This document shows positions 29,684-37,743 of a stretch of 64,000 nucleotides of DNA, one piece after another. The position numbers and the translations under genes are program-made. The notes beneath the pieces were generated by a model. It worked only from the letters and a program-made list of their open reading frames with translations. It was not told the origin of the DNA and made no database searches. Source of the DNA: JAIVJZ01 sp035645695 (GTDB lineage: Bacteria; Acidobacteriota; Blastocatellia; Pyrinomonadales; Pyrinomonadaceae); NCBI GenBank assembly GCA_035645695.1, contig DASQMC010000048.1:1-64000 (forward strand). The letters run 5' to 3'. Position 1 is the first letter of the stretch, and each line of letters starts with the position of its first letter.

Positions 29684-31234
29684 ATGTCTGCAACAGTGTT
29701 GGAAAACCCCCTGCGCACGGGGATGCGTTTGGAGCGAACGGCGGAGCCGTGCGTGGTCGTCATCTTCGGGGCGACGGGCGATTTAACGAAGCGCAAACTC
29801 GTGCCCGCGCTTTACCGCCTCGTGCAGGAGCGACTCGTGCCCGCCGAGTTTGCCATCGTCGGCGCGGCGCGCACGGAGTTGAGCAGCGAAGAGTTTCGCG
29901 CCAACATGAAAGAGGCGGTCGCTCAATTTTCCGAGGCCAAGAGCGTTGACGACGAGGTGTGGGCGTCCTTCGCGCAGGGTTTGCACTACCTGAAAGTTGA
30001 CATCGGCACGAACGAAGACTACGTGAAGCTCGGCGCGAAACTCGACGAGATCGACCAGGAGCGCGGCACGCAGGGCAATCGCGTGTTTTATCTCTCGGTC
30101 GCGCCGTCGCTCTATGCCGAGGCCGTGCGCCAACTCGGGCAGTCGGGGCTGGCGAAACCGAAAGAAGGTCGCAAGGGCTGGGTGCGCGTCATCATCGAGA
30201 AGCCTTTCGGCACAGACCTCCAGAGCGCGCAGGCGCTCAACCACGACATCCACCAGCACCTCGACGAGTCGCAGATTTACCGCATCGATCACTATCTCGG
30301 CAAAGAGACGGTGCAAAACCTGCTCGTCTTCCGTTTCGCGAACGGCATCTACGAGCCGCTCTGGAATCGCCAGTACATCGACCACGTTCAGATCACGAAC
30401 GCCGAGACGGTGGGCGTCGAAGGGCGCGGCGGCTATTATGAGAAGGCGGGCGTCGTGCGCGACATGTTGCAGAACCACGTTTTTCAGGTTCTGTCGCTCG
30501 TCGCGATGGAGCCTCCGGCGAGTCTCAACTCGGAATCGGTGCGCGACGAGAAGATCAAGGCGATGACGGCCGTGCGCCCGTTCACGCCGGAGCGCATTCG
30601 CACGGAGTGCGTGCGCGGGCAATACGGCGCGGGGTCGATCAACGGCAAACAGGTTCCAGGCTACCGCGAAGAAGAGGGCGTCGCCCCCGGCTCGGCTACC
30701 GAAACCTTCGCCATGCTCACGATGTATTTCGACAACTGGCGCTGGTCGGGCGTGCCCTTCTACATCCGTTCGGGCAAGCGACTGGCGAAGCGCGTCACAG
30801 AGATCGCGATCCAGTTCAAAGACGCCCCGCACAAACTGTTCGGTTCGGAAATGATGGAGCAAATGTCGCCGAACCAGCTCATCATCCGCGTCCAGCCCGA
30901 CGAAGGCATCACGATGCGCGTTGCCGCCAAAGTGCCCGGACAGGTGACGCGCATCCGCGACGTGAACATGGATTTCCGCTACGGCGCGTCTTTCGGCGTC
31001 CAACTCGCCGAAGCCTACGAGCGGCTCCTCCTCGACTGCATCCTCGGCGACCCCACGCTCTACGCGCGCACAGACATGACCGAGCGCGGTTGGGAGATCG
31101 TCATGCCGCTCCTTGAAGAATGGGCGGCCGCGAAAGCGGAAGCCCCCTTCCCAAACTACGAAGCCGGGACATGGGGGCCGCAAGCCACGCATGATCTTCT
31201 TGAGCGAACCGGCCGCCGCTGGCGCAGACCTTAA
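29684..31234 (+). CDS. zwf: Glucose-6-phosphate 1-dehydrogenase
   Basis: 516 residues. It oxidises glucose-6-phosphate to 6-phosphogluconolactone with NAD(P), the entry step of the oxidative pentose phosphate pathway. N-terminal nucleotide site GATGDLTKRKLVPALYRL (about 30-47), substrate loop RIDHYLGKE (H203 and K207), and the C-terminal domain NWRWSGVPFYIRSGK and LGDPTLYARTDMTE are intact. Next on the strand is opcA, whose product assembles or activates this enzyme in cyanobacteria. The start codon follows the palindrome directly, with no ribosome site, so its translation is probably coupled or weak. Confidence 0.97.
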   Translation: MSATVLENPLRTGMRLERTAEPCVVVIFGATGDLTKRKLVPALYRLVQERLVPAEFAIVGAARTELSSEEFRANMKEAVAQFSEAKSVDDEVWASFAQGLHYLKVDIGTNEDYVKLGAKLDEIDQERGTQGNRVFYLSVAPSLYAEAVRQLGQSGLAKPKEGRKGWVRVIIEKPFGTDLQSAQALNHDIHQHLDESQIYRIDHYLGKETVQNLLVFRFANGIYEPLWNRQYIDHVQITNAETVGVEGRGGYYEKAGVVRDMLQNHVFQVLSLVAMEPPASLNSESVRDEKIKAMTAVRPFTPERIRTECVRGQYGAGSINGKQVPGYREEEGVAPGSATETFAMLTMYFDNWRWSGVPFYIRSGKRLAKRVTEIAIQFKDAPHKLFGSEMMEQMSPNQLIIRVQPDEGITMRVAAKVPGQVTRIRDVNMDFRYGASFGVQLAEAYERLLLDCILGDPTLYARTDMTERGWEIVMPLLEEWAAAKAEAPFPNYEAGTWGPQATHDLLERTGRRWRRP

Positions 31235-31237
31235 GTG

Positions 31238-31327
31238 AGTTTCAAGTTTCAGGTTTCAGGTTTCAAGTTTAAAAACTTAGAACCTGTCAGTCTTGAAACT
31301 TGAAACTTGAAACCTGAAACTTAAAGT
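31238..31327. repeat. Word-built palindrome between zwf and opcA
   Basis: Left 31238-31270 is GTTTCAA/GTTTCAG heptamers; right 31292-31327 is the complementary ACTTGAA/CCTGAAA series. The mismatches between arms are mostly A/G exchanges that still allow G-U pairs in RNA. The same words recur at 44326. Confidence 0.9.
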
Positions 31328-31328
31328 T

Positions 31329-32486
31329 ATGAGTGAAATACAAAAAAGCTCCGCCGCCGCGAGCGCGCCGCAGGGAATCGACGTTGGGCGTTTGGAGAAA
31401 GAACTGGCGGCGAACTGGCAAAACAGCGCGGGAGGCGCGGAAGATTCGGGCGTGATGCGCGTGTGCGTGCTGAACCTGATTATCTACGCCACGCACAAAG
31501 AAGACCGCGCGAAATTGGACGAATTGCTTGACGAGGTGACGGCGCACGTGCCGAGCCGCGCGCTCGTGCTCATCGCCGACCGTGATTCGGCGGAAGCACG
31601 CCTTGAGGCTTACGTCTCGATGCGCTGTCAAACCGAGAGCAGGGGCGGGGCTAAGAAGGTGTGCGGCGAACAGGTGACGATAGTTGCGGCCGGAGCGGCG
31701 GTTGACGCGGCGGCGAGCGCGATTGAGCCGCTGGTCGTGCCGGACGTGCCGGTCTTCCTGTGGTGGAAAGACATCCCGCATGAGGAAGACAAACTCTTCA
31801 ATCGTCTCGTCGAATTAACGGATCGCGTCGTGATCGATTCGCTCGTCTTCGACAAACCGCACGAGGACATGAAGCGGCTGGCGCAGATCGTCGCAGGGCG
31901 GCGGCAGTTCATGCTGGCGAGCGATTTGAACTGGGGGCGACTGACCTCCTGGCGTAATTTGATCGCGAGCTTCTGGGACGTGCCCGACTATCGAACGCAC
32001 CTCGACGCGCTTGACGATGTGATCGTCGAATACGATCCGCCCGACGTGGCGACCGGCGAGATCGCCGCGCAAGCCTTGCTCGTCGCCGGGTGGCTGGCGT
32101 CGGCCTTGAAGTGGGAGCCGACGGGCGAGTTCGCGCGCGAGGGGAAGAGCGCCCGCTGGGTGATGCGGGCGGGCGAGCGGAAGCTGAACGTGATTTTACG
32201 CGCGGCCGACGAGCGGCAGGGTTGCGACGGCCTCGTTGCAACGCTCAAGCTGAAATGCGGGGCGACGAGCGCGGAGTTTTACGTGGGCGTGAACGAGGGA
32301 TGGACAAAGCTGGAGACCTCGGCCAGGATCGGCGGCGCACAGACGGTGGGGCGCGTCGTCTCTTACGAAGCGAAGTCGGAAGGTCAAAGGCTCAGCCGCG
32401 AATTGAACATACTCTCACGCGACGAGGTTTATGAGGGGGCCGTGGCCTGCGTCGGGCGGTTGATCGAAGTCTTGCAGAAAAGCTGA
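31329..32486 (+). CDS. opcA: Glucose-6-phosphate dehydrogenase assembly protein OpcA
   Basis: 385 residues, matching the OpcA family (about 300-450 residues): PDVPVFLWWKDIP and WRNLIASFWDVPDY are the recognisable stretches. OpcA binds and activates or assembles G6PDH in cyanobacteria and actinobacteria; it has no known catalysis. Its place directly after zwf repeats the cyanobacterial zwf-opcA pair, which supports the call. The start lies two bases after a word-built palindrome (AAAGTTATG). Glk follows after 55 bases, and the two stretches around 32474-32509 share a near-duplicate AGAAAAGCTG/GGAAAAGCTG motif. Confidence 0.9.
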   Translation: MSEIQKSSAAASAPQGIDVGRLEKELAANWQNSAGGAEDSGVMRVCVLNLIIYATHKEDRAKLDELLDEVTAHVPSRALVLIADRDSAEARLEAYVSMRCQTESRGGAKKVCGEQVTIVAAGAAVDAAASAIEPLVVPDVPVFLWWKDIPHEEDKLFNRLVELTDRVVIDSLVFDKPHEDMKRLAQIVAGRRQFMLASDLNWGRLTSWRNLIASFWDVPDYRTHLDALDDVIVEYDPPDVATGEIAAQALLVAGWLASALKWEPTGEFAREGKSARWVMRAGERKLNVILRAADERQGCDGLVATLKLKCGATSAEFYVGVNEGWTKLETSARIGGAQTVGRVVSYEAKSEGQRLSRELNILSRDEVYEGAVACVGRLIEVLQKS

Positions 32487-32541
32487 TCGAAGAAGTGTTG
32501 CGGAAAAGCTGGACGAATCTGAACGGATATTTTCCAACGAT

Positions 32542-33519
32542 ATGATACTGGCCGGAGACATCGGAGGGACGAAAACGAACGTCGCCCTCTTCGAGAAGGA
32601 AGAACTCGGGAAGCCGCTTGCGCAGAGCAGTTTTCCAAGCAACAAGTACGACTCGCTCGAATCCATCATCTCCGAGTTTGTGGCCGAGCATAAGCCGGAG
32701 TTGACACACGCCTGCTTCGGCATCGCGGGGCCGGTTAAAGACGGGCAGGTCAAGACGCCGAACCTCAAGTGGATGGTTGACGGGCGGACGCTCGCGGACG
32801 TGCTCGGCCTTGAGCGCGTCGGCCTGATCAACGATCTCGAAGCGACGGCCTACGGCATCGAGGGTTTGGGCGCGTCGCAACTGCACGCGCTCAACGAAGG
32901 TCGCGAGGAACACGGCGCACATCGCGCCCTTATCGCCGCCGGGACGGGACTCGGCATGGCCGGGCTGTTCTACGACGGCAGACACTATCGCCCCATCGCC
33001 TCTGAAGGCGGGCACATCGACTACGCCCCGCGCACGGGCATCGAAACCGAACTCTTGAATTACATGCGCGGCAAAATCGGCGGCCGTGTCAGTTACGAAC
33101 GAGTGCTCTCCGGGCCGGGACTGTTCAATATCTACAGTTTCCTCCGCGACCACAGATACGGCGTGGAACCCGTCTGGCTGGCCGAACAGATCAGGACGGG
33201 CGACGCTTCGGCCGCCGTCTCGCAGGCCGGTCTTGGCGGCACCTCCGAACTCGCCGTCAAAGCATTAGACCTCTTCGCCGACATTTACGGCGCGATGGCG
33301 GGCAACCTCGCCCTGATCCTGAAAGCGACGGGCGGCCTCTATGTCGGCGGCGGCATCGCGCCGAAACTGATCGAGAAATTAAAAGACGGCACGTTTATGC
33401 GAGCGTTCTCGGATAAGGGACGCATGTCCGGTCTCGTCTCCAACATACCCGTGCGCGTTATTCTCGATGACAAGACCGCGCTCTACGGCGCGGCGTGCTG
33501 TGCCGTGGAACTCGCTTGA
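32542..33519 (+). CDS. glk: Glucokinase
   Basis: 325 residues of the Glk (E. coli-type) family, phosphorylating free glucose with ATP to feed zwf and pgi. Phosphate loop 1 is DIGGTKTN (6-13); the catalytic aspartate is D98 in LINDLEATAYG; the adenosine side is AAGTGLGMAGL; the C-terminal GGLYVGGGIAPK closes the fold. It lacks the ROK zinc motif CxCGxxGC. It is 27 bases upstream of pgl. No ribosome site is obvious, as at its neighbours. Confidence 0.94.
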   Translation: MILAGDIGGTKTNVALFEKEELGKPLAQSSFPSNKYDSLESIISEFVAEHKPELTHACFGIAGPVKDGQVKTPNLKWMVDGRTLADVLGLERVGLINDLEATAYGIEGLGASQLHALNEGREEHGAHRALIAAGTGLGMAGLFYDGRHYRPIASEGGHIDYAPRTGIETELLNYMRGKIGGRVSYERVLSGPGLFNIYSFLRDHRYGVEPVWLAEQIRTGDASAAVSQAGLGGTSELAVKALDLFADIYGAMAGNLALILKATGGLYVGGGIAPKLIEKLKDGTFMRAFSDKGRMSGLVSNIPVRVILDDKTALYGAACCAVELA

Positions 33520-33546
33520 ACCGGGACTCCCGAACTTCTTAATCCT

Positions 33547-34311
33547 ATGCCAGCCGACCACCGGGCGACTCCGAATATTCAAATCTTCGCGGACGCGAAC
33601 GAAGTGGCGCGCGCCGCCGCGCTCCGCTTCGTCGAACTCGCACGTGCGGGGATAGAAACCGGCGGGCGTTTCAGCGTCGCCCTCGCCGGAGGCTCGACGC
33701 CGAAGCGCATCTACGAACTGCTCGCGGGTGAAGACTTCGGCGCGCAAGTCGATTGGTCGGGCGTCCACGTCTTTTTCGGCGACGAGCGGTGCGTCCCGCC
33801 CGACGACGCCGACAGCAACTATCGCATGGCGAACGAGGCTCTGCTGTCTCGCGTCGCGCTGCCGCCCGAGAACGTTCATCGCATGCGCGGCGAGGGCGAT
33901 GCGGTCGCCAACGCGCGTCTCTACGAAGACGAACTCCGCGGTTTCTTCGGCGACGATGCGCCGTGGCCGGAGTTCGATCTCGTCATGCTCGGTATGGGCG
34001 ACGACGGCCACACCGCGTCGCTCTTTCCCGGCACGCATGCGCTCGACGCGCGTTCGGCATGGGTCGCGGCCAACTGGGTCGAGAAGTTCGATGCTTATCG
34101 CATCACGCTGACCGCCTCGGCCATCAATCAAGCACGCCGGGTTATGTTCATCGTCACGGGCGCGGGCAAGGCCGAGCGGCTGCAAGAGGTGTTGTACAGC
34201 GCGCCTGAACCCAAACGCCTGCCTTCACAACTCATTCAACCGCGCGCGGGCGCGCTCGCGTGGTTTCTGGACGAAGCCGCAGCGAAACTCTTGAGAAAGG
34301 ATGAAGGATGA
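33547..34311 (+). CDS. pgl: 6-phosphogluconolactonase
   Basis: 254 residues of the DevB/Pgl (NagB-like) family, hydrolysing 6-phosphogluconolactone to 6-phosphogluconate between Zwf and Gnd. LAGGSTPKRIYELL binds phosphate, FFGDERCVPPDDADSN and MGDDGHTASLFPGT are the family blocks. The last codons (AAGGATGAAGGATGA) form the beginning of the next palindrome's left arm, so the coding end and the repeat overlap. Confidence 0.95.
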   Translation: MPADHRATPNIQIFADANEVARAAALRFVELARAGIETGGRFSVALAGGSTPKRIYELLAGEDFGAQVDWSGVHVFFGDERCVPPDDADSNYRMANEALLSRVALPPENVHRMRGEGDAVANARLYEDELRGFFGDDAPWPEFDLVMLGMGDDGHTASLFPGTHALDARSAWVAANWVEKFDAYRITLTASAINQARRVMFIVTGAGKAERLQEVLYSAPEPKRLPSQLIQPRAGALAWFLDEAAAKLLRKDEG

Positions 34312-34417
34312 AGAAGAATTGATTCATTGATTCATCGGTTCATTGATTCAATGAAGAAATAAAGAAATGAACCAATGAATCAATGAATCAATGAATCAAT
34401 TCTTGTTCGTCCTTTTT
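34296..34417. repeat. Nested word-built palindrome between pgl and rpiB
   Basis: Left arm from 34296 (AAAGGATGAAGGATGA, including the pgl stop), then ATTGATTC words to about 34350; right arm about 34368-34417 with TGAATCAA words and an outer GTCCTTTTTAA. The outer pair resembles that at 29538, the inner words are different. The right arm ends 5 bases before the rpiB ATG. Confidence 0.9.
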
Positions 34418-34421
34418 AATT

Positions 34422-34874
34422 ATGATTCCACGACGGGTTGCCATCGGCAGCGATCATGCCGGTTATGAAAGCAAGGAGTTGGCGAAGCGCGAGATCGCGG
34501 CGCTCGGCGTCGAGGTTGAAGACAAGGGCACGGACAGTCTCGCGAGCGTCGATTACCCGGATTTCGGAGCGGCGGTCGGGCGCGCGGTGGCGAGCGGCGA
34601 GGTCGAGCGCGGAGTGGTTATCTGCGGCTCCGGCATCGGCATCTCCATCGCGGCCAACAAGGTGCCGGGCGTGCGCGCCGCGCTCTGCTGGAACGAGGAG
34701 ACCGCGCGCCTCGCCCGCAAGCACAACGATGCCAACGTGCTCTGCATCGGCGCGCGCTTCATCGAACCCGAACTGGCCGCGCGCATGATTCGCGCCTTCC
34801 TTGAGACGGAGTTCGACGGCGGGCGGCACCAGGAGCGCGTCGAGAAGTTGTCGCAGTTAGACGAGGCGCGCTGA
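34422..34874 (+). CDS. rpiB: Ribose-5-phosphate isomerase B
   Basis: 150 residues, LacAB/RpiB family, interconverting ribose 5-phosphate and ribulose 5-phosphate. D11-H12 in IGSDHAGYESKE and the catalytic cysteine C68 in VVICGSGIGISIAANK are conserved, and RLARKHNDANVLCIGAR is the phosphate region. It closes the non-oxidative branch in this cluster. Start ATG follows a TTTTTAATT stretch with no ribosome site. Confidence 0.95.
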   Translation: MIPRRVAIGSDHAGYESKELAKREIAALGVEVEDKGTDSLASVDYPDFGAAVGRAVASGEVERGVVICGSGIGISIAANKVPGVRAALCWNEETARLARKHNDANVLCIGARFIEPELAARMIRAFLETEFDGGRHQERVEKLSQLDEAR

Positions 34875-34915
34875 GACGCCGCTATGTTCGGGAGCATCCA
34901 TCACTCAAAATTCCC

Positions 34916-37591
34916 ATGCCGACCAAAGAACATGAACGATTGAACGAGCCTTCGAACTTGCCCATCCACCCGTGGCGCAAGTGGGGGCCGTATGTTTCCG
35001 AGCGCGCGTGGGGAACGGTGCGCGAAGACTACAGCGAGCACGGCACGGCGTGGGACTACTTCCCGCACGATCTGGCGCGCTCGAAGGCGTATCGCTGGGG
35101 CGAGGACGGGCTGGCGGCGATCTGCGACCGCTATCAACTCCTCACCTTCGCCCTCGCGCTCTGGAACGGCAAAGACCCGATTCTCAAAGAGCGCCTCTAC
35201 GGGCTTGTGTCCAGCGAAGCCAACCACGGCGAGGACGTGAAGGAGTATTACTTCTATCTGGATTCGACGCCGACCCACTCGTACATGAAATACCTGTACA
35301 AGTACCCGCAAGCGCCGTTTCCTTACACCAAACTGATCGAGGAGAACCGCGCCCGCCGCGCCGGACACAACCCTGAATACGAGTTGCTCGATACGGGTGT
35401 CTTCGACGACGACCGCTACTTCGACGTGTTCGTCGAATACGCGAAAGCGACGCCGGAAGACATCTGCATCCGCATCGAAGTCTTCAATCGCGCGCCGGAA
35501 GACGCGACTATCCACCTGCTGCCGCATCTCTGGTTCCGCAACATCTGGGCGTGGTGGCCTGAGCCGAAAGCGGAGCCGATTATTCGCGTAGGCCCGAGCG
35601 GCGAGGATTTCGTGAGCCTCGTCGCCTCAGACGAAGAATCGTGCGGGTTGCCGGGCTTGCCCTTCAAGTATTGCCTCGGCACGCGTTACCTCTATTCGGG
35701 CGCGGGAGGCCGCCCGCTCTTCACCAATAACGAGACGAATTCCGAGCGCGTCTGGGGAGCGCACGTCAAAAGCCGTAAGCCCTACGTTAAGGACGGATTC
35801 CACCGCCACATCATCGACGGCGAGGCGACGGTCAACCCGGAAGGAACGGGGACGAAGGCCTGCCTGCATTACGAGTTGAACGTCCCGGCCGGAGGATCGG
35901 TCGTGTTGAAACTGCGCCTGACCGGCGAGGAGTTGAAGAAGCCGCTGGCGGACGTGGACGAGGTCATCAATGCGCGGCGCGCGGAAGCCGACGAGTTCTA
36001 CAACTCGATTCACCCGGCGAAGGCGACCGAAGACGAACGCCGCGTGCAGCGTCAGGCGTTCGCGGGGATGCTCTGGGGCAAGCAGATTTACATCTACGAC
36101 GTGCGCGCGTGGTTCGAGGGCGATAACCCGGCGCACCCGCCGCCCGAATCCCGCCGTCGCATACGCAATCATCGCTGGATGCACATCAAGAGCATGCGCG
36201 TGCTCTCGATGCCGGACAAGTGGGAGTATCCGTGGTTCGCCGCATGGGATTTGGCTTTCCACTGCGTGCCGCTCGCGCTCGTCGATCCTGAGTTCGCCAA
36301 AGAGCAACTGTGGCTGCTCCTCTTCGAGCAGTTTCAGCACCCGAATGGGCAGATACCGGCCTACGAGTGGGAGTTCTCCGACCTGAACCCGCCCGTCCAC
36401 GCGTGGGCTGTGTGGCGCATCTACAACATGGATCGCGTCGCGCGCGGCAAGGGCGACCGCCTGTTCCTCGAAAAGTGTTTCCACAAGTTGCTGATCAATT
36501 TCGCCTGGTGGGTCAACAAGGTTGACAGCGAGGGCAACAACGTCTTCGAGGGAGGCTTCCTCGGACTCGACAACATCACCGTCCTCGACCGCAGCCACGA
36601 ACTGCCCGATGGCGCGAGCCTCGAACAATCAGACGCCACCGGCTGGATGGGCATGTTCTGTCTCAACCTCATGCGCATCGCGCTCGAACTGGCGAAGGAA
36701 AACGAAGCCTACGAAGCGCTCGCCACGAAGTTCTTTCAACACTACGTCTATGTCGGCGCGGCGATGAAGAAGATGGGCAGCGTCGGCTATCAACTGTGGG
36801 ACGAACAGGACAAGTTCTTCTACGACGTGCTCAGTTACCCGAACGGCGAGCACCACAAGTTTCGCGTGCGCTCGCTCGTCGGCCTCATCCCGCTTTACGC
36901 TATCGAACGCATCGAAGAGAACTGGATCAAGCCCTTCACGCAGTTTCACCGCGAGATGCACTGGTTCATCGATAATCGGCAGGACATCGTGCAGAGTTGC
37001 GTCCAGATCGTGGAGCACGAAGACCAGCGCGTTTACGTCCTCGCCATCGTCAACGAGGAGCAGATGCGCCACCTGTTAGAGCGCATCTGGGACCCGCAGG
37101 AATTTCGCTCCCGTTACGGCTTGCGCAGCCTGTCGAAGTATCACGAGCGGCACCCGTTCCATTTCGGCGGCGCGCAGGTGGGTTATGAACCGGCCGAATC
37201 CGTCGAGATGTTGAAGGGCGGCAACTCCAACTGGCGCGGCCCCGTCTGGTTTCCCACCTCTTTCATGATGATCGAATCGCTGCGCAAGCTAGGCAAAGCT
37301 TACGGCTCGAAGTTCGAGATCGAAAGCCCGGTCGAGGGCGAATCGAACGTCACGCTCAACGACATGGCGCAGGGCTTCGCCGACCGCCTCATCAATTTGT
37401 TCACGCGGGGCGGCGACAACCGGCGACCCGCTCACGGCTGGTACGGGAAGTTTCAGGACGACCCGCACTGGCGCGACCTCATCCTCTTTTACGAATACTT
37501 CCACGGCGACACCGGAATGGGACTCGGCGCGTCGCACCAGACGGGCTGGACGGGACTGGTCGCCTCGTTGATCGACGAGTGGCGGAAATGA
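34916..37591 (+). CDS. GH63-related glycoside hydrolase (mannosyl-oligosaccharide glucosidase-like)
   Basis: 891 residues. The C-terminal half has an (alpha/alpha)6-barrel sequence typical of GH63 and related alpha-glucosidases: WFAAWDLAFH, the GQIPAYEWEFSDLNPPVHAW segment with acidic residues, LGLDNI and a late NWRGPVWFP. The N-terminal half is beta-rich. No signal peptide is seen, so it acts in the cytoplasm, probably on an alpha-glucoside such as a storage or compatible-solute molecule; the released glucose could enter through the Glk encoded nearby. The ATG at 34916 is not preceded by a good ribosome site. Exact substrate unknown. Confidence 0.82.
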   Translation: MPTKEHERLNEPSNLPIHPWRKWGPYVSERAWGTVREDYSEHGTAWDYFPHDLARSKAYRWGEDGLAAICDRYQLLTFALALWNGKDPILKERLYGLVSSEANHGEDVKEYYFYLDSTPTHSYMKYLYKYPQAPFPYTKLIEENRARRAGHNPEYELLDTGVFDDDRYFDVFVEYAKATPEDICIRIEVFNRAPEDATIHLLPHLWFRNIWAWWPEPKAEPIIRVGPSGEDFVSLVASDEESCGLPGLPFKYCLGTRYLYSGAGGRPLFTNNETNSERVWGAHVKSRKPYVKDGFHRHIIDGEATVNPEGTGTKACLHYELNVPAGGSVVLKLRLTGEELKKPLADVDEVINARRAEADEFYNSIHPAKATEDERRVQRQAFAGMLWGKQIYIYDVRAWFEGDNPAHPPPESRRRIRNHRWMHIKSMRVLSMPDKWEYPWFAAWDLAFHCVPLALVDPEFAKEQLWLLLFEQFQHPNGQIPAYEWEFSDLNPPVHAWAVWRIYNMDRVARGKGDRLFLEKCFHKLLINFAWWVNKVDSEGNNVFEGGFLGLDNITVLDRSHELPDGASLEQSDATGWMGMFCLNLMRIALELAKENEAYEALATKFFQHYVYVGAAMKKMGSVGYQLWDEQDKFFYDVLSYPNGEHHKFRVRSLVGLIPLYAIERIEENWIKPFTQFHREMHWFIDNRQDIVQSCVQIVEHEDQRVYVLAIVNEEQMRHLLERIWDPQEFRSRYGLRSLSKYHERHPFHFGGAQVGYEPAESVEMLKGGNSNWRGPVWFPTSFMMIESLRKLGKAYGSKFEIESPVEGESNVTLNDMAQGFADRLINLFTRGGDNRRPAHGWYGKFQDDPHWRDLILFYEYFHGDTGMGLGASHQTGWTGLVASLIDEWRK

Positions 37592-37617
37592 AGAGGATTG
37601 TAGTCGAGAAATATATA

Positions 37618-37713
37618 TAACGCAGAGAGCGCGGAGTTGAAGACGCAGAGGGCGCGGAGAAGAAGTGGTTTCTCCGAACCCTCTGCGTCTTCAACTCCGC
37701 GCTCTCTGCGTTA
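37618..37713. repeat. 44-bp inverted repeat between convergent genes
   Basis: Arms 37618-37661 and 37670-37713 match over 44 bases with two mismatches, loop of 8. Each arm repeats CGCAGAG-type words twice (CGCAGAGAGCGCGGAG / CGCAGAGGGCGCGGAG) separated by TTGAAGA. It lies between convergent stops and could terminate both genes, though it has no long T run. Confidence 0.93.
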
Positions 37714-37743
37714 ATAACTTTCTTCCGCAACCATCGGCGCGAC

